Shown: positions 1 to 10,781 of the stretch, in pieces | Position numbering within the stretch: position 1 is the first letter of the stretch | How the letters are laid out: each line of letters opens with the position of its first letter | DNA from: Leucocoprinus leucothites | Lineage: Eukaryota; Basidiomycota; Agaricomycetes; Agaricales; Agaricaceae | Assembly: GCA_013368445.1 (NCBI GenBank) | Contig: JAACJO010000006.1 | Span: 1,054,001 to 1,118,000 of the forward strand | Direction of reading: 5' to 3' | Length of the DNA stretch: 64,000 nt | Notes under the pieces: generated by a model | Seen by the model: the letters and a program-made list of their open reading frames with translations, nothing else | The model's database searches: none | Told to the model about the DNA's origin: nothing | Made by a program: the position numbers and the translations under genes

Positions 1-216
1 AATATCCTGATCTGACACGTCTGCCATGGTTGTAGTAAGGAAATAATAAGTATGGAGGAAGATAGGGGAGAGATGAGCAGGACCGACAACGAGCAACGTC
101 GCCAGTATCTGATCACTCGGCAAATGCCGATCACCACCAAAATTATTCAATCCAATTCAATTCAATTTCATATTCCAAACATACGCGCTCACTACCACGA
201 CAAAAGACATTACACC

Positions 217-927
217 ATGTCCTGGTCCATAAGCAGGACCTCCTCCCGCTCCCTCCTCACCCTCAGCCGACACTACTCCTCCTCTCAACCTCCATCCCAA
301 GGGACACCAACATCCATAACCCCCGAAGCACGTCGCAAATGGGGTCTATCCGGCCTCCCCTCTCCCCAATCCATCCTCAACGACGACGACACTCCTCTCC
401 CTCCCTCCCTCTCCCTCTCTTCCTCCTCCTCCTTCTCCTCAACCACAACAATAGAAGAAGAAGACCCCACAAACGCCCGCCGTAACCCTCTCACTCCCCC
501 TCTCCACCTCCGCAAACCTCCCGGCGAACCAACACCAACAGAATGGCGTACCCACCGCCTCGCACTCAAACAAGCCTTTCCAGAAGGCTGGTCCCCACCA
601 CGTAAACTCTCCCGTTCTGCAATGGAAGGTCTTCGTTCTTTACATCACATGGATCCTCAAAAGTTTACTACACCCGTATTAGCGGAGAGGTTTCACGTGA
701 GTCCAGAGGCGGTGAGGAGGATATTGAAGAGTAAGTGGGAGCCTAGCGAGCAAAAGAGATCAAAGTGGATGGAGAAGGAGAGGAGGGAGAGGAAAGAGAA
801 GGAGGAGAGGAAGCTGAAGATGTTTGAGAGTGAGATGGAGGAGACGAGAAGCATTTTGGAGGGCAGGATGTTCAGTGGGGGGTTGGAGTTGAGGGAGAGG
901 AGGAGGTTCAAGTCGAGCTCGCGGTGA
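217..927 (+). CDS. RRG9: Rrg9/neugrin-like mitochondrial protein
   Basis: Single-exon frame of 236 aa. An in-frame ATG exists at 52, but the ATG at 217 gives an Arg/Ser-rich N-terminus (MSWSISRTSSRS) typical of a mitochondrial targeting sequence. The middle is Ser/Pro-rich and disordered. The conserved core follows at about residues 130-190: an alkaline segment, then DPQKFTTPVLAERF and VSPEAVRRILKSKW, the helix-turn-helix-like block shared by yeast Rrg9 and animal neugrin. The tail is a Lys/Glu/Arg helix. Family members support mitochondrial genome maintenance or mitoribosome function. The downstream neighbour converges on it. Family assignment is from motif recognition. Confidence 0.75.
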   Translation: MSWSISRTSSRSLLTLSRHYSSSQPPSQGTPTSITPEARRKWGLSGLPSPQSILNDDDTPLPPSLSLSSSSSFSSTTTIEEEDPTNARRNPLTPPLHLRKPPGEPTPTEWRTHRLALKQAFPEGWSPPRKLSRSAMEGLRSLHHMDPQKFTTPVLAERFHVSPEAVRRILKSKWEPSEQKRSKWMEKERRERKEKEERKLKMFESEMEETRSILEGRMFSGGLELRERRRFKSSSR

Positions 928-1697
928 GGGTGTCCATTGAAGGATTTATTGGTTGTGGTATACCCTACTTTGGAATATTAATACTCGTGCGGTTGTATCA
1001 TATAGTCAAGCTTTTACTTTGTCCACATCTCTACTGAAATTGCTTGTGGGCACATTTACGGTTCTATTCGCTACAGGCAATATAGTCGGACGGATTACGG
1101 AGAAACATTAAGGCACCAGCCGAAATTTAGTATTAGGACGTAAGACTCGACGCTGCCGCCAGAAAGATAAGAGACAACCAACTACCAACCAACGGACAGT
1201 GTTGCTACATACATATTTAGTAACTACTAGGATCGTTCGCGTGTGCGTGTGTAGTGTCGATCTACCTTACTACAAACATACAATTACTTTTTTTATCTAC
1301 TCTACCTCAAAATAAGGATAAGGATAAATACCAAATCCCAGCCTGCATCAACAGTCAAAAGACATAAATAACGAACAAAAAAAATGGGAAGAAGAAAGGA
1401 AGAACCAAAGCGTAAAACACAGAAAACGGAAGTCGAAGAGAGAAGTAGAAGAAGGGCTAGAAAAATGTACAGAACGAAGCGGCAAAACAAACTCGTGATA
1501 CGCTTAGCGCACCAAAACCTGAAAAGTCCAAACACAACAACTGGCGAACGAAAGAAACGAAAACAACAATCCAACAAAAATGCCAAAACCAAACGGCGAA
1601 AACTTGTAAAAACTCGTCCAGAGTCAAAGTTCCAGCGTCCGTCTGTCCACAACCAAATCACCCGACCAAAAAAAGACGTACCCCCAACGCGAATCAT
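928..1697. other. Convergent intergenic region, no gene seen
   Basis: Lies between two converging 3' ends. A purine-rich open frame runs on the plus strand from 1384 to 1971, but its 3' part is antisense to the last P450 exon and its composition is Lys/Arg-rich without family motifs. I see no supported gene or RNA here. Confidence 0.5.
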
Positions 1698-4600
1698 TCA
1701 CAACTCCATCCCCTTCCTCCTCTCATACCCCAACCAAAACTTCTTCTCAGGCCTACACAACAAAATATCGTTCCAATTCGGGGACGGAAGCTCTGAGTCC
1801 GCCTCCGCCAGCCCAGCACCAGGCCTTATCGGGTTCCCCTTTTTATCCACAACTCCAAAATCAAATCCGAGCACAAACATCGCGATGAGCAGCTTCAACT
1901 CAACTTTCGCAAGCCGTGTACCAAGACACATGCTTTTGCCTAACAATTTCGACACAATGCGAGTGAGCTAGAGCAAATATGAGACAGGAAAAGAAAGAAC
2001 ACGTACCTGCACCCCATCCAACATATCCAAACGGCACATCCTTCCCCGGCACCTTCTCCTTCTCCTCACTCAACCACCTCTCCGGCATCCACACACCCGC
2101 ATTGTCATAAATATCCTCATCAAGATGCACATCACTAAACGGATACACCACATAATCACCCGTCTCGATCCTCTTGCCGTCAATATAAAACTCTGGCCCT
2201 ACATTCCTCCGCATCGCGGTATGCGGTTGTGCGATTCGCAGAGTTTCTTTGATCAAGGCGTCAAGAATGGGCGTAGAGGAGGGAGACTCCCAGACGTTGA
2301 GAGGTATTTGATTTAGGGCGTGTGAGATGCTTGGGGGCGTGGTGGGTGTGGGTGGTGAAGGTGGGATGATGAATGGTGAAGGGGAAGAGGTGAGTGGAGG
2401 GAGGGGCGAGGAAGCAGGGATTGTAGTATCGGATGCGGGTGAGGGAGTAGTCGGAGAACTAGGAGCCGAGCCCTGAGGTTGACTCGACGTCTTTTTCGAA
2501 GAAACAGTAATCGCATCTTTCCTCCGCCTCCTCCCGTTTCCATCACCCAATAAACTAACAGGTCCACCAATAACTCTGTCCTCCAGCTCAAACTCCTTCT
2601 CTCCATCGCTATCTGGGAACCCAACTCTCTCCTCTCTCTCCTTCGGCGTTGGCTCCTTTCGAACGACAACAGACCCCCTCCTCGATCCAACCCTCCTCGA
2701 AGGATCACCGTCAGATCCGGACCCCGAATTACACCGTTTTCGTTTATTTTTGGTCACTGTCGACGATTGAGAGTCTCTCCTTTGAGGATGATAAGGATAA
2801 GACTGATAAGACTGTCGACGTGAGGACCAAGCTGTCGGGATCGTCGGTGAGGGAATAGCAGGCGATGATGCCAGTGGCGACGTAGGGGCGCGAATCGAGC
2901 TTGTGGGCGATGTCGATACGATCGGGGAACCAGAAGAAGTAACAAAAGAAGGCAAATCCGTTGTAAGCGTAGTTGGGCGAATGGGACGCGAAAGCCCATA
3001 GCCAGAATTCCCAGAGCGGCTGAAGGAATCAGAGCCGGCGATTTGGGTCGTTGCAAAAGGAGCCCAGGATACGGGTGTGCTGGGAGAGGGAAATCTGACG
3101 TTCGTGTGTGCCGCCACGAGATCTTCGACTTCTGCTCGTGCTTTTCTCGCCCATTCTGGGTGACTCGCGAGGAATGTGACCAACCACGATCCTGTTCAAA
3201 AGAAAAGAAGAAATTAGCGTCAATTCTTATCAACCCAGCTAAGCGAGGCGAGAGGATGAGAGAGAAGAAGAATAAATGATAAAACGGTCGGGGACAATAA
3301 AAAGGATCAGCCTCAACCCGATGCAAATCACTGCCCACACCAAATTCAGCGCCACAGAGGCGTCAAAAGAGTTTCGAAGATCGCGGAGCCGAAGTCCCGA
3401 ATGCTCAACCCAAAAGCGGGAGAAAAACGCGCCATCCCCAAAATGGTCAAGCGCCATCAAAAGCATTGCACACTAATCGTGTTCACGAGCGCCGGGACCC
3501 GAGACCTCCGAAAGCTGAAAATTGAGAACAGCAGAGAAACATGAGGTATGACCTCATTTGCGGTGTGTTCTCCTCGTAAATATTAGCTCCCATATTCATA
3601 GATTCAAACCCAGCAGGCCTTGCATCAGGTCGGCATGGGGTTGCATCGGCGCCATGAAATTAGACCCAGGGTCGTTGAGTGGGTTATGGTAAAAATGGGG
3701 AGGGATACCAAAATAGGGGAGCGTGAGGCACCGAGGAGTCGGACCAAACAATAAACGGAGATGTTAAATGATGAAAAGGTCAAAGGGATCAAAATATCAA
3801 AAGACAGGAGAGGAGGAACTGGAGAGATGGAAAAGGACGGAGCCGAAGTCTTACCTGATGTACCGGTTGCCCGCGCTCCTGCGATCAATAGGCCCATAAT
3901 AAACTGGAAACAGAAGGGATTAGTATCATTCATCAACCAAACGCGAAATGGCAGATGCTTGACGTCAAGCGGCGACTGTGCAACAAGCACACCACATCCA
4001 CGACGCCAGCGGGAATTAAGAACATGGAGAAAAGTACTCACCCCTACCACAGCCATCCTGTCATCCCCTGCATCCAACAACAGCTGCAATGTATCTTGTG
4101 GCTTCTCACCCTCTCCTATTCTCGTCAATAACTCCTGTCGTTGCTTTACAGCGGCAACAATAATATCATAGATCTCCTTCGTGGACCATAGCTTATTCAC
4201 CATCGTCCAGGATGGGAGCCATGGCATTAAAATACTGGTGGGCGTGGTCCCAACGTCGAGCTTATCGTATAGTTGCTTGATGCGTGAGACAAGTGCATGA
4301 TCATCGGCGATTTCGCCACAGGAGAGTGCGCGGATAGTAGTCTGGAACGTCAGCTGCTCACCCCAGGTACACGTCCGCAGCGTCAGGTTTGACAATCGTA
4401 GGAAACCAGCGTGGGTTTTGTCGGGAGCGAGTGCGTCAGCAGGGTGAATTTGCGGTTAAACCAAGGTAGAGAAATATGACCCAATGGACGTAAGCGAAAG
4501 GAGAATACGGTGTCATGGTGCATCGCAGGAGCCCGGGAGCGAAGCGAATCGAAATTAGATGTTGTGAGAGTCGGCGTTCGGGTCAATTAAAACAACGTGG

Positions 4601-5910
4601 TCGAAGTCATTAAAATCCCCGTTGTTTCAATACAATTCGAAACCCAAGGTCAAAAGCGTTCCGAAGTTTGTGTCAGAGACATAGAGAGAGGCAACGTGGT
4701 TCTTGTTAGAGCGTCCGAAGGTGATGTGGTTGATAAAAATACCGACCTCGTATATTTTCTCAAAAGGATCAAATCTGCCGGACGTTCCCCATCTCTCCAT
4801 CACTCTCCGAGAATCTTCCAACAAATGTGGGAGCACTAGGTAAAGAGGCAGGTCATCAGCCTGATACAACACGTCGAATGCCACAAAATCGGAGAGAAGA
4901 AAAAATAAATAGGGCGTTGAATCACAAACATCACAAACGGGGAATGTTATTTTCCCTTCGGCAGAACGAGTTTGGGATTGAAGGATAGGAGAAAAGAGGG
5001 GAGAACAGGAGATGGACAGATATAATCACAAGGAACGAAAAGAAAGATCAAAATAGACACAAGGAAACCACGACTCACAAATGTTGAGATGTCCTTCCCG
5101 TTGAGCGGCGGCCACTCGCTTGTGGATTGTGGCAATTCGCCGACTCTGTAAGTCGGTGGTTACTCCACTCACATTAGGAATCTGTCATGCCAAGGAAACG
5201 TGATAAAAGGACGGAATATCTATTAGTAACACTTTTTTTATAGATGTGAGGTTAATGGCACGTACGGCACCGGATAGAATCTTGAACCCCTCTGTCAGAT
5301 CCAAGCCCTTTGCCGAAAAAAAGGCCTGGCGACCGCTCTCCCCCGATACCACGACCACGGTGTTCTGATAATAGATCACCAAGCGACGTAGGAACATAAC
5401 CAGAGGCAGGGAAGACGGCAGCGAATGCAGTAAACGCCACAGAACGGTTGAAAGCAACCGGAGACGGCCAATTGAATAGCGATGCGCCCGCGATCGCAAG
5501 GCAGTTGTCGTGAGTCCACAAAGTCACATTATCAACACACGGTGCACGAAAAAAATAGAAACGGCCGCGCAATGCACAGCAAAGGATGAGAAACAGATAG
5601 TCAGTAATCGCCACGGAGTAAGTGAGTTTGACCGAAGGAGACTCACCCTCAAAAGCTTGAACTGAAATATACTCTGTCCGGTAGCGTGAATCCCCCAGCT
5701 GAGGAAATCAAACCGCTTTTTGTAGAAGGGAGTTATATGGAACAACGACAGTCCAGGTAAAGATGCAGGTGCGTCTGGAGCATCCTTCTGAAAGGCGGAT
5801 ATAATGAGGATAATAGAAAGCAAAATTATCACAGCGACTGTGAATTGAGTCGCAAACCCCGCGGAAAGGAAAGCGTTGGCTGCAGATTGCAGTCCGATGG
5901 CGTATGGCAT
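1698..5910 (-). CDS. Cytochrome P450 with a long disordered insertion
   Basis: Eight exons keep frame and give 780 aa: 5910-5647, 5364-5266, 5181-5079, 4835-4747, 4353-4042, 3903-3855, 3191-2007, 1939-1698. An N-terminal membrane anchor is followed by the I-helix (AGARATGTS, then FLASHPEW), the K-helix ETLR, the PERW segment and the haem loop WGAGKSMCLG, whose Cys is the iron ligand. The haem loop spans the last intron and has Trp where Phe is usual. Likely an ER-bound monooxygenase; substrate unknown. P450s of this kind are usually 500-550 aa. The excess is a ~255-residue Ser/Pro-rich segment (bases ~2320-3094) between the J-helix and K-helix regions. Introns are unusually long (up to 663 nt). 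Confidence 0.8.
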
Positions 5911-7302
5911 CGCCGCCAGAAATTCGCAAGACTGGATGGACCTAAACGTGTGGTAGTCGAAGCAGGAGGAACAACCTAGGAGCAAGGTGGGGCCGACATG
6001 AACAGACGTGAAACCAGGAAGAGAGTAAATATACATACGTGGGTAAAGAATGTGGTAGTGAGTGTTCAGGGGGAGAGGGAGAACAGATGAAGAACAGCAA
6101 GCAGCGAAGAGCTATTTGAAGTATAAGGAAGACCAGCTAGGGAACGGGTCGGCACAGAGACACGAGGAGAATCAAGGTGTTTTATAGCCCTGCGCAATCC
6201 TGAGCCAGCGGAGTCGAGGGAATCAAGATGTCAAAAGACCCCGGCAAAACTCTCATTTCGGAAGCGGAGTAGAATCGGGAAGAGCTAAAAGATCTTGAGA
6301 GGACCTGAATCAGTGACAGACGTACCAGTAAACGTTGTCTTCTGGTTGTGGCTCTGTGACCTGTTAGTGACATACTCATCGGTCCCGAGATGAAGGTCGC
6401 TATGAAGCTCTGTCGCCCCCAACCAACACGTGGTAGTAAAGACGGGCTCTGTCAACAACTGACTTACCACCCATCCAGACCTGCTTATTTTCTCCTCTTC
6501 TATGCTGTTTCACGTCGACTAACCTTTTCACGAGCCTCCCGCGACCACGTCGCATGTCGTTAACTACTACCTTCGCCTTCTCTCGCCGACAGTGCTGTTC
6601 TTCCCCTGCAATTCCCAGCACGGCATAAAACCATATGCCCAACACTCAGGAATCCATTATAGTCACGACATTCAGCTGATTTCATCATCTCGGAACTCGT
6701 CACGACACCACAAGGCGCACACGTACCCGCTCGAACGGACTCGTCGATCACACGTTGCGGCAGACCCTGCTAGTGTGAATAACCGCTTTTCTTGTAGAAC
6801 GCCCTCTGTGCCAAGATCCTGTCTAAAATGGTCATGAAGAGGCTGAATCTGATGAAAGGATGAACGGGTGGACCCCGAACAGGACTCGACGATCGGTTGT
6901 CGATCTTCGGATTCCTCCCGTTACCCAAATACAGTAATCTACTCACAAATCTAACCATTCCTGTTCCATCTTTACTACGTCGATATCACACTTATTCCTT
7001 GTCGTCGTCCAAGCTTAAGAATAAATATCTTACGCGGAGTTGTCTAGTACGGCGTCGGCACACTGTCAATGGCTTACTACGGGACGTCACGTTTCGTCAT
7101 TGAGGCGTCTGGGTAATTCTATCATTGTCAGACTGCTTACCATTCATTGTCAGGCGGCTTACAATACACCGCCAAGGCACCGCATGCCACACGCTCAAGC
7201 CTCACAGGTGGGCCTTCCTTTTGATTCACCCACATCAAAGAACAGATTCGCTGTTCAGATTTTATTTTAAGAGGGCTGGAGCCTGGCCAGATGCACATGT
7301 AT
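5911..7302. other. Intergenic, upstream of the P450
   Basis: About 1.4 kb between the P450 start and the 3' end of the next minus-strand gene. Only short open frames without recognisable motifs occur. It presumably holds the P450 promoter. An in-frame upstream start for the P450 at 6036 is possible but adds a sequence that does not look like a membrane-anchor start. Confidence 0.4.
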
Positions 7303-8839
7303 TTACCTCCCACAAATTTCAGGTGACGAGAGGCGATAGGCGAAGGAAATAATTACACTCCGGTAATGAGCGACAGCTGCTAAAACGACACAGACGTGGA
7401 AAATCTGGTGTGACGCAAAGAAGTAATCAAATTTTCCTGGCGCAAGTCGTTCTGGGATTCGATTCGCGCTTGTTTGTGAATAGACGGAGAAGAAAAGCCA
7501 AGGGCGGAAGGGGCAATCCACGTCAATAAAATGCTAATTGCAACTGAACAGCCTAAGCGCGACAACACGAATCCGTAGCTGCAGAACAGCACTCTTGTAG
7601 AAACGGGGTGTTGGCCAAAGTCAGGAAACTGAGGACTCACTAAAGTAACGCGCCTGCGATGTAAAGCAGTGCCGAGGTTAACAGCCATCCCATCCCCATG
7701 TCTACAACTAGCTGGTGGATCCCTTGCGTGGCGAAGAGATGCGATACAGGCACTAAACCAGAGAGGCCCAAACCAATGAAGACTAATGTCCGAGCTCCTC
7801 GATGCGTTGGTTTCGAGTATTCTGGACTCAACACGATGTACGCAGCACCTAAGCGCGGCAAGCGGAGATCATGACATTAAACGTATGACGTTGATGGCAT
7901 ATTAGACTCACCGAGACCCGCCAAAGAAATCCCTAAAAGGTAGAAAGCTTGGAGGTGTACATGACAGAAGAAGCCATAGTATAACGCGGGATAGAACGAT
8001 CCCACAGTGAGGATTATTATTCCAGAGTAATCGTAAGCATGACAACGGGCGGCAACCTTAATCAACATGGAATAAGCTAAAAAAACAACGCGACTACAGG
8101 CAAACATCCAGACCTTTTCCGAATGGCAGCCTGAGATATGGTATAACGCGCTTGCTGAGAGACACATAACCGCAGACAGCAAGAAAACGAGGAAGACAGC
8201 GGAGTCCTGCCAGGTGACGACCGGGGAGAAGGGCTTGATGTAAGAGCCGTGAAATGTGGCACAGAAGTAGACGAAGAGAGCTGCACCCCACAGGTGCGTG
8301 TGGATATTGACTGCGTTGTTGAGAAAGGCATTGAACGTGTGAGAGTCAACTCAAGTATGAAATTCGGTACTTGTCTCGTTGTGCAAATCTGTAGTAGTAA
8401 GCGGGGCGAGGTTGACTATTGAGTTGGAGTCAGAGGAAAGAAGAACCTCATACATGCATACACAGATTCCAAACACCCCTTCCAACGATTCTGTACCCTG
8501 GTGTGGATCAAATTGTCAACACGACTCCATACTCGTTCCGTCTGACTGTGCTGTAACGTACCGTCTATATCCGCCTGGAATATACTCGTTGTCCTTCTGC
8601 CAGTCCTCCAGCTCATCCCATGTAATGATACGGTGCTGATAATCCTGTGTCAACTTCTTTTTCTTCAACTGCCCTGCAGTTGACTGAACGCCATTTCGGT
8701 GGCGAAGAGAACGAGGACTTCCGGCGGGCATAGATCTAAAGTACGGATAACGGTGTATTCTCGCCTTAACCTGGTTCGATGGTAAGGCGAAGCTGGCCGT
8801 TCGACGTTTGGTATGATGGGAAGACGAAGCCAATGTCAT
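7303..8839 (-). CDS. Izh/AdipoR (haemolysin III family) seven-TM receptor
   Basis: Five exons give 377 aa in frame: 8839-8562, 8497-8454, 8349-7912, 7848-7641, 7468-7303. The cytoplasmic N-terminus leads to ITWDELEDWQKDNEYIPGGYRR, the family entry motif, then VNIHTHLWGA and seven hydrophobic segments. Zinc-site residues typical of the family are visible: Ser and His in SALYHISGCHS, and the C-terminal HQIFH pair. Fungal Izh/AdipoR-like proteins are implicated in zinc and sterol/ceramide homeostasis; ceramidase activity is known for animal AdipoR and is only an inference here. Length is normal for the family. The N-terminus is basic and includes a KKKK run. Confidence 0.85.
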
Positions 8840-10276
8840 CAGAGAAAATAGCTGCCATCAAAGAGCGGGCCGCTTTACCGCCTACTGATGACGCAATGAA
8901 TAACCTGTTCGATGTTTTTGGGTATAGTCCGATACAGGTGTAGCGCCTTCAATCATGGTCTTGTCCCAAAAAACACCGGCTCGATAGGCTAATTCATTAA
9001 CGCTCTCTCTGATGTATATCAATCGGTGTGCTCCGCCCATGCTGCGTACACCTGCTTTACCCACTCAGTTTTGGCCCAAGTAATCGAGGGCCCTGGAAAA
9101 GCGGGTCCGAGGATCTCATTAATCCTGTCACTGTTTGCTTGTTTCGACTTCGCATATTCATTGTTCTATTCCTTCCGGTAGATCTTCGTTCAAGAAGAGT
9201 AATTGGCCTCTTTGGCCATCTCCGAAACTCCCCAGCCAATAACAACGATGTGCCTCTTCATCGTTAATCAAGCCTAGTGCTGTTAGAGTTGGTAAGGATC
9301 GTTCATCCTCACATAAAAGGAAGAACCCCAATACCATACGCTTCGACATCCGAAAGTCACGGTAAGTCATTTCTGCCTGGGCTGCCTTGCACCACCTTGC
9401 ACTAGCTGCGGGCACACATGGTGGGGTGTTTAAGTTGTTACGACATCTCTGAGAGAACGTCCTTGAGTCTTCTCTCCCATACTCCCCCCGGTGACGAGAG
9501 CCCATTGTCTAGAATCCGTTTATTATTCTGATGTGTTCGCTCGTTTCCTCGCTGCATACCCAAAGCTTGGCCCACTCGAACAGCAAGAGAAATTACAGGG
9601 GGATTGGAATGTTCGTAACAAGTGCATGGTGCGAACTGGAGGATGCCAATTGTGGAATCCTCGTCTCAGGCATTGGCATTGATCCCGGTCTTTCAAGGAT
9701 AGAGTTATTGAAATACCACCGCTCGGTAAATTGATCTGTACCCTCTTGACACAATGATTGGAATGACGCTAATTTCTCTTGAACGTAATAAGCACTAAAT
9801 TGTGCAGCCTCGCCGCTCAGAGATAATTGTCCTTTCAGTAGATGGTTTACGGGCATCTCGGTAGCAGATAATTGTCAATGAGCCAGGCTTGAAATCATCG
9901 CTCCACAGTCCATTGCACAGGAAAGGTACTCCAATGAGCCGTCGCCAGTGCAAAGCCAAGAATTAGTTAGCACATGGTCGACCTTGTTCCACAACGTCTA
10001 ATCACAAACCTCTCTCACGCAACAAGGTGAGCTTTTGGCTATTCAGACCCGCAAAGAGGGTATCAATGTGAACGTCACCGGAGATTGCCGTTATAAGCAA
10101 AATAGCGCAGCTACTGGGAAACGAACATACATGGCCCAAGTCCCACAGAAATTAATGAGGTAGTCAAAGAGCCACTGGCGACTGCAGTGATTAGTTTTTG
10201 TTGTAGAAAGCCACCGTGGCAAATAACTAAATACCAGATGTGCTATCAATAGAGCTGGTGGGATAATTCCCTTAAT
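8840..10276. other. Intergenic with weak minus-strand open frames
   Basis: Several minus-strand frames of 60-115 codons occur (near 8882-9064, 9158-9505 and 9593-9856). I could not join them into a convincing gene, nor do I recognise a family. They may be exons of an unknown protein or relics of one. The region also serves as upstream sequence for the AdipoR-like gene and ends at the tRNA gene. Confidence 0.35.
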
Positions 10277-10376
10277 GCCCGCTTGGCTTAGGGGTAAAGC
10301 GTGCCACTCGTATCACGTAGTGCATACTATGTATACCGATATGGTAAGATCACTCGTTCGAATCGGGTAGTGGGCA
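10277..10376 (+). tRNA. tRNA-Thr (anticodon CGU) with a 28-nt intron
   Basis: A full cloverleaf can be drawn. The acceptor stem GCCCGCT pairs with AGTGGGC (one G-T), with discriminator A at 10376. The D stem GCTT/AAGC encloses AGGGGTA. The anticodon stem TGCCA (10302-10306) pairs with TGGTA (10342-10346). The T arm ACTCG/CGGGT carries the TTCGAAT loop. The anticodon CGT is at 10309-10311, reading ACG (Thr). An intron of 28 nt (10313-10340) lies one base 3' of the anticodon, the canonical nuclear position; the mature tRNA is 72 nt. The internal A and B boxes serve RNA polymerase III. Isotype is assigned by anticodon alone. Confidence 0.85.
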
Positions 10377-10781
10377 AAGCTATTCTTTTTGGAATCTAGT
10401 TCTATGATCAAATGTGATGCTCTCTAGACGACAGGAATCAATAGGGGTGCTTGCTGCAGATTGGATATCTAAACTAAGTCTATCAAGGTCTACCACTTGA
10501 TCTGTATGTGGCTGTCGGACGAAGAGAAGAGAAAACAGGAGAAGAGGGGGATGGAGTGCGGTATAAACTCAACGTATTACATTGATACTGCAAGACCAGG
10601 AGACGCGCAATAAAAAATCTTTCGTGGCTTCCGAAAATTGTTGACCGTCCGTTAGAGTCGGGTCATGAGCACTTTTTGCGTGGATGGCTGTTTTTATGGA
10701 CTTATGGAAGCATGAATGACGTGCTAAGAAGATACCTGAATACAATCTAAAATACACCTTCGATCGAGGATACAGAATAAC
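10377..10781. other. Intergenic, no gene seen
   Basis: Contains the 3' flank of the tRNA gene and the region beyond the stop codon of the Fyv10-like gene. Nothing further is recognisable. Confidence 0.4.

Noticed and set aside
1384..1971. 195-codon plus-strand open frame
   Set aside because: Its 3' part is antisense to the last P450 exon, it is Lys/Arg/Thr-biased from purine-rich DNA, and it has no motif.
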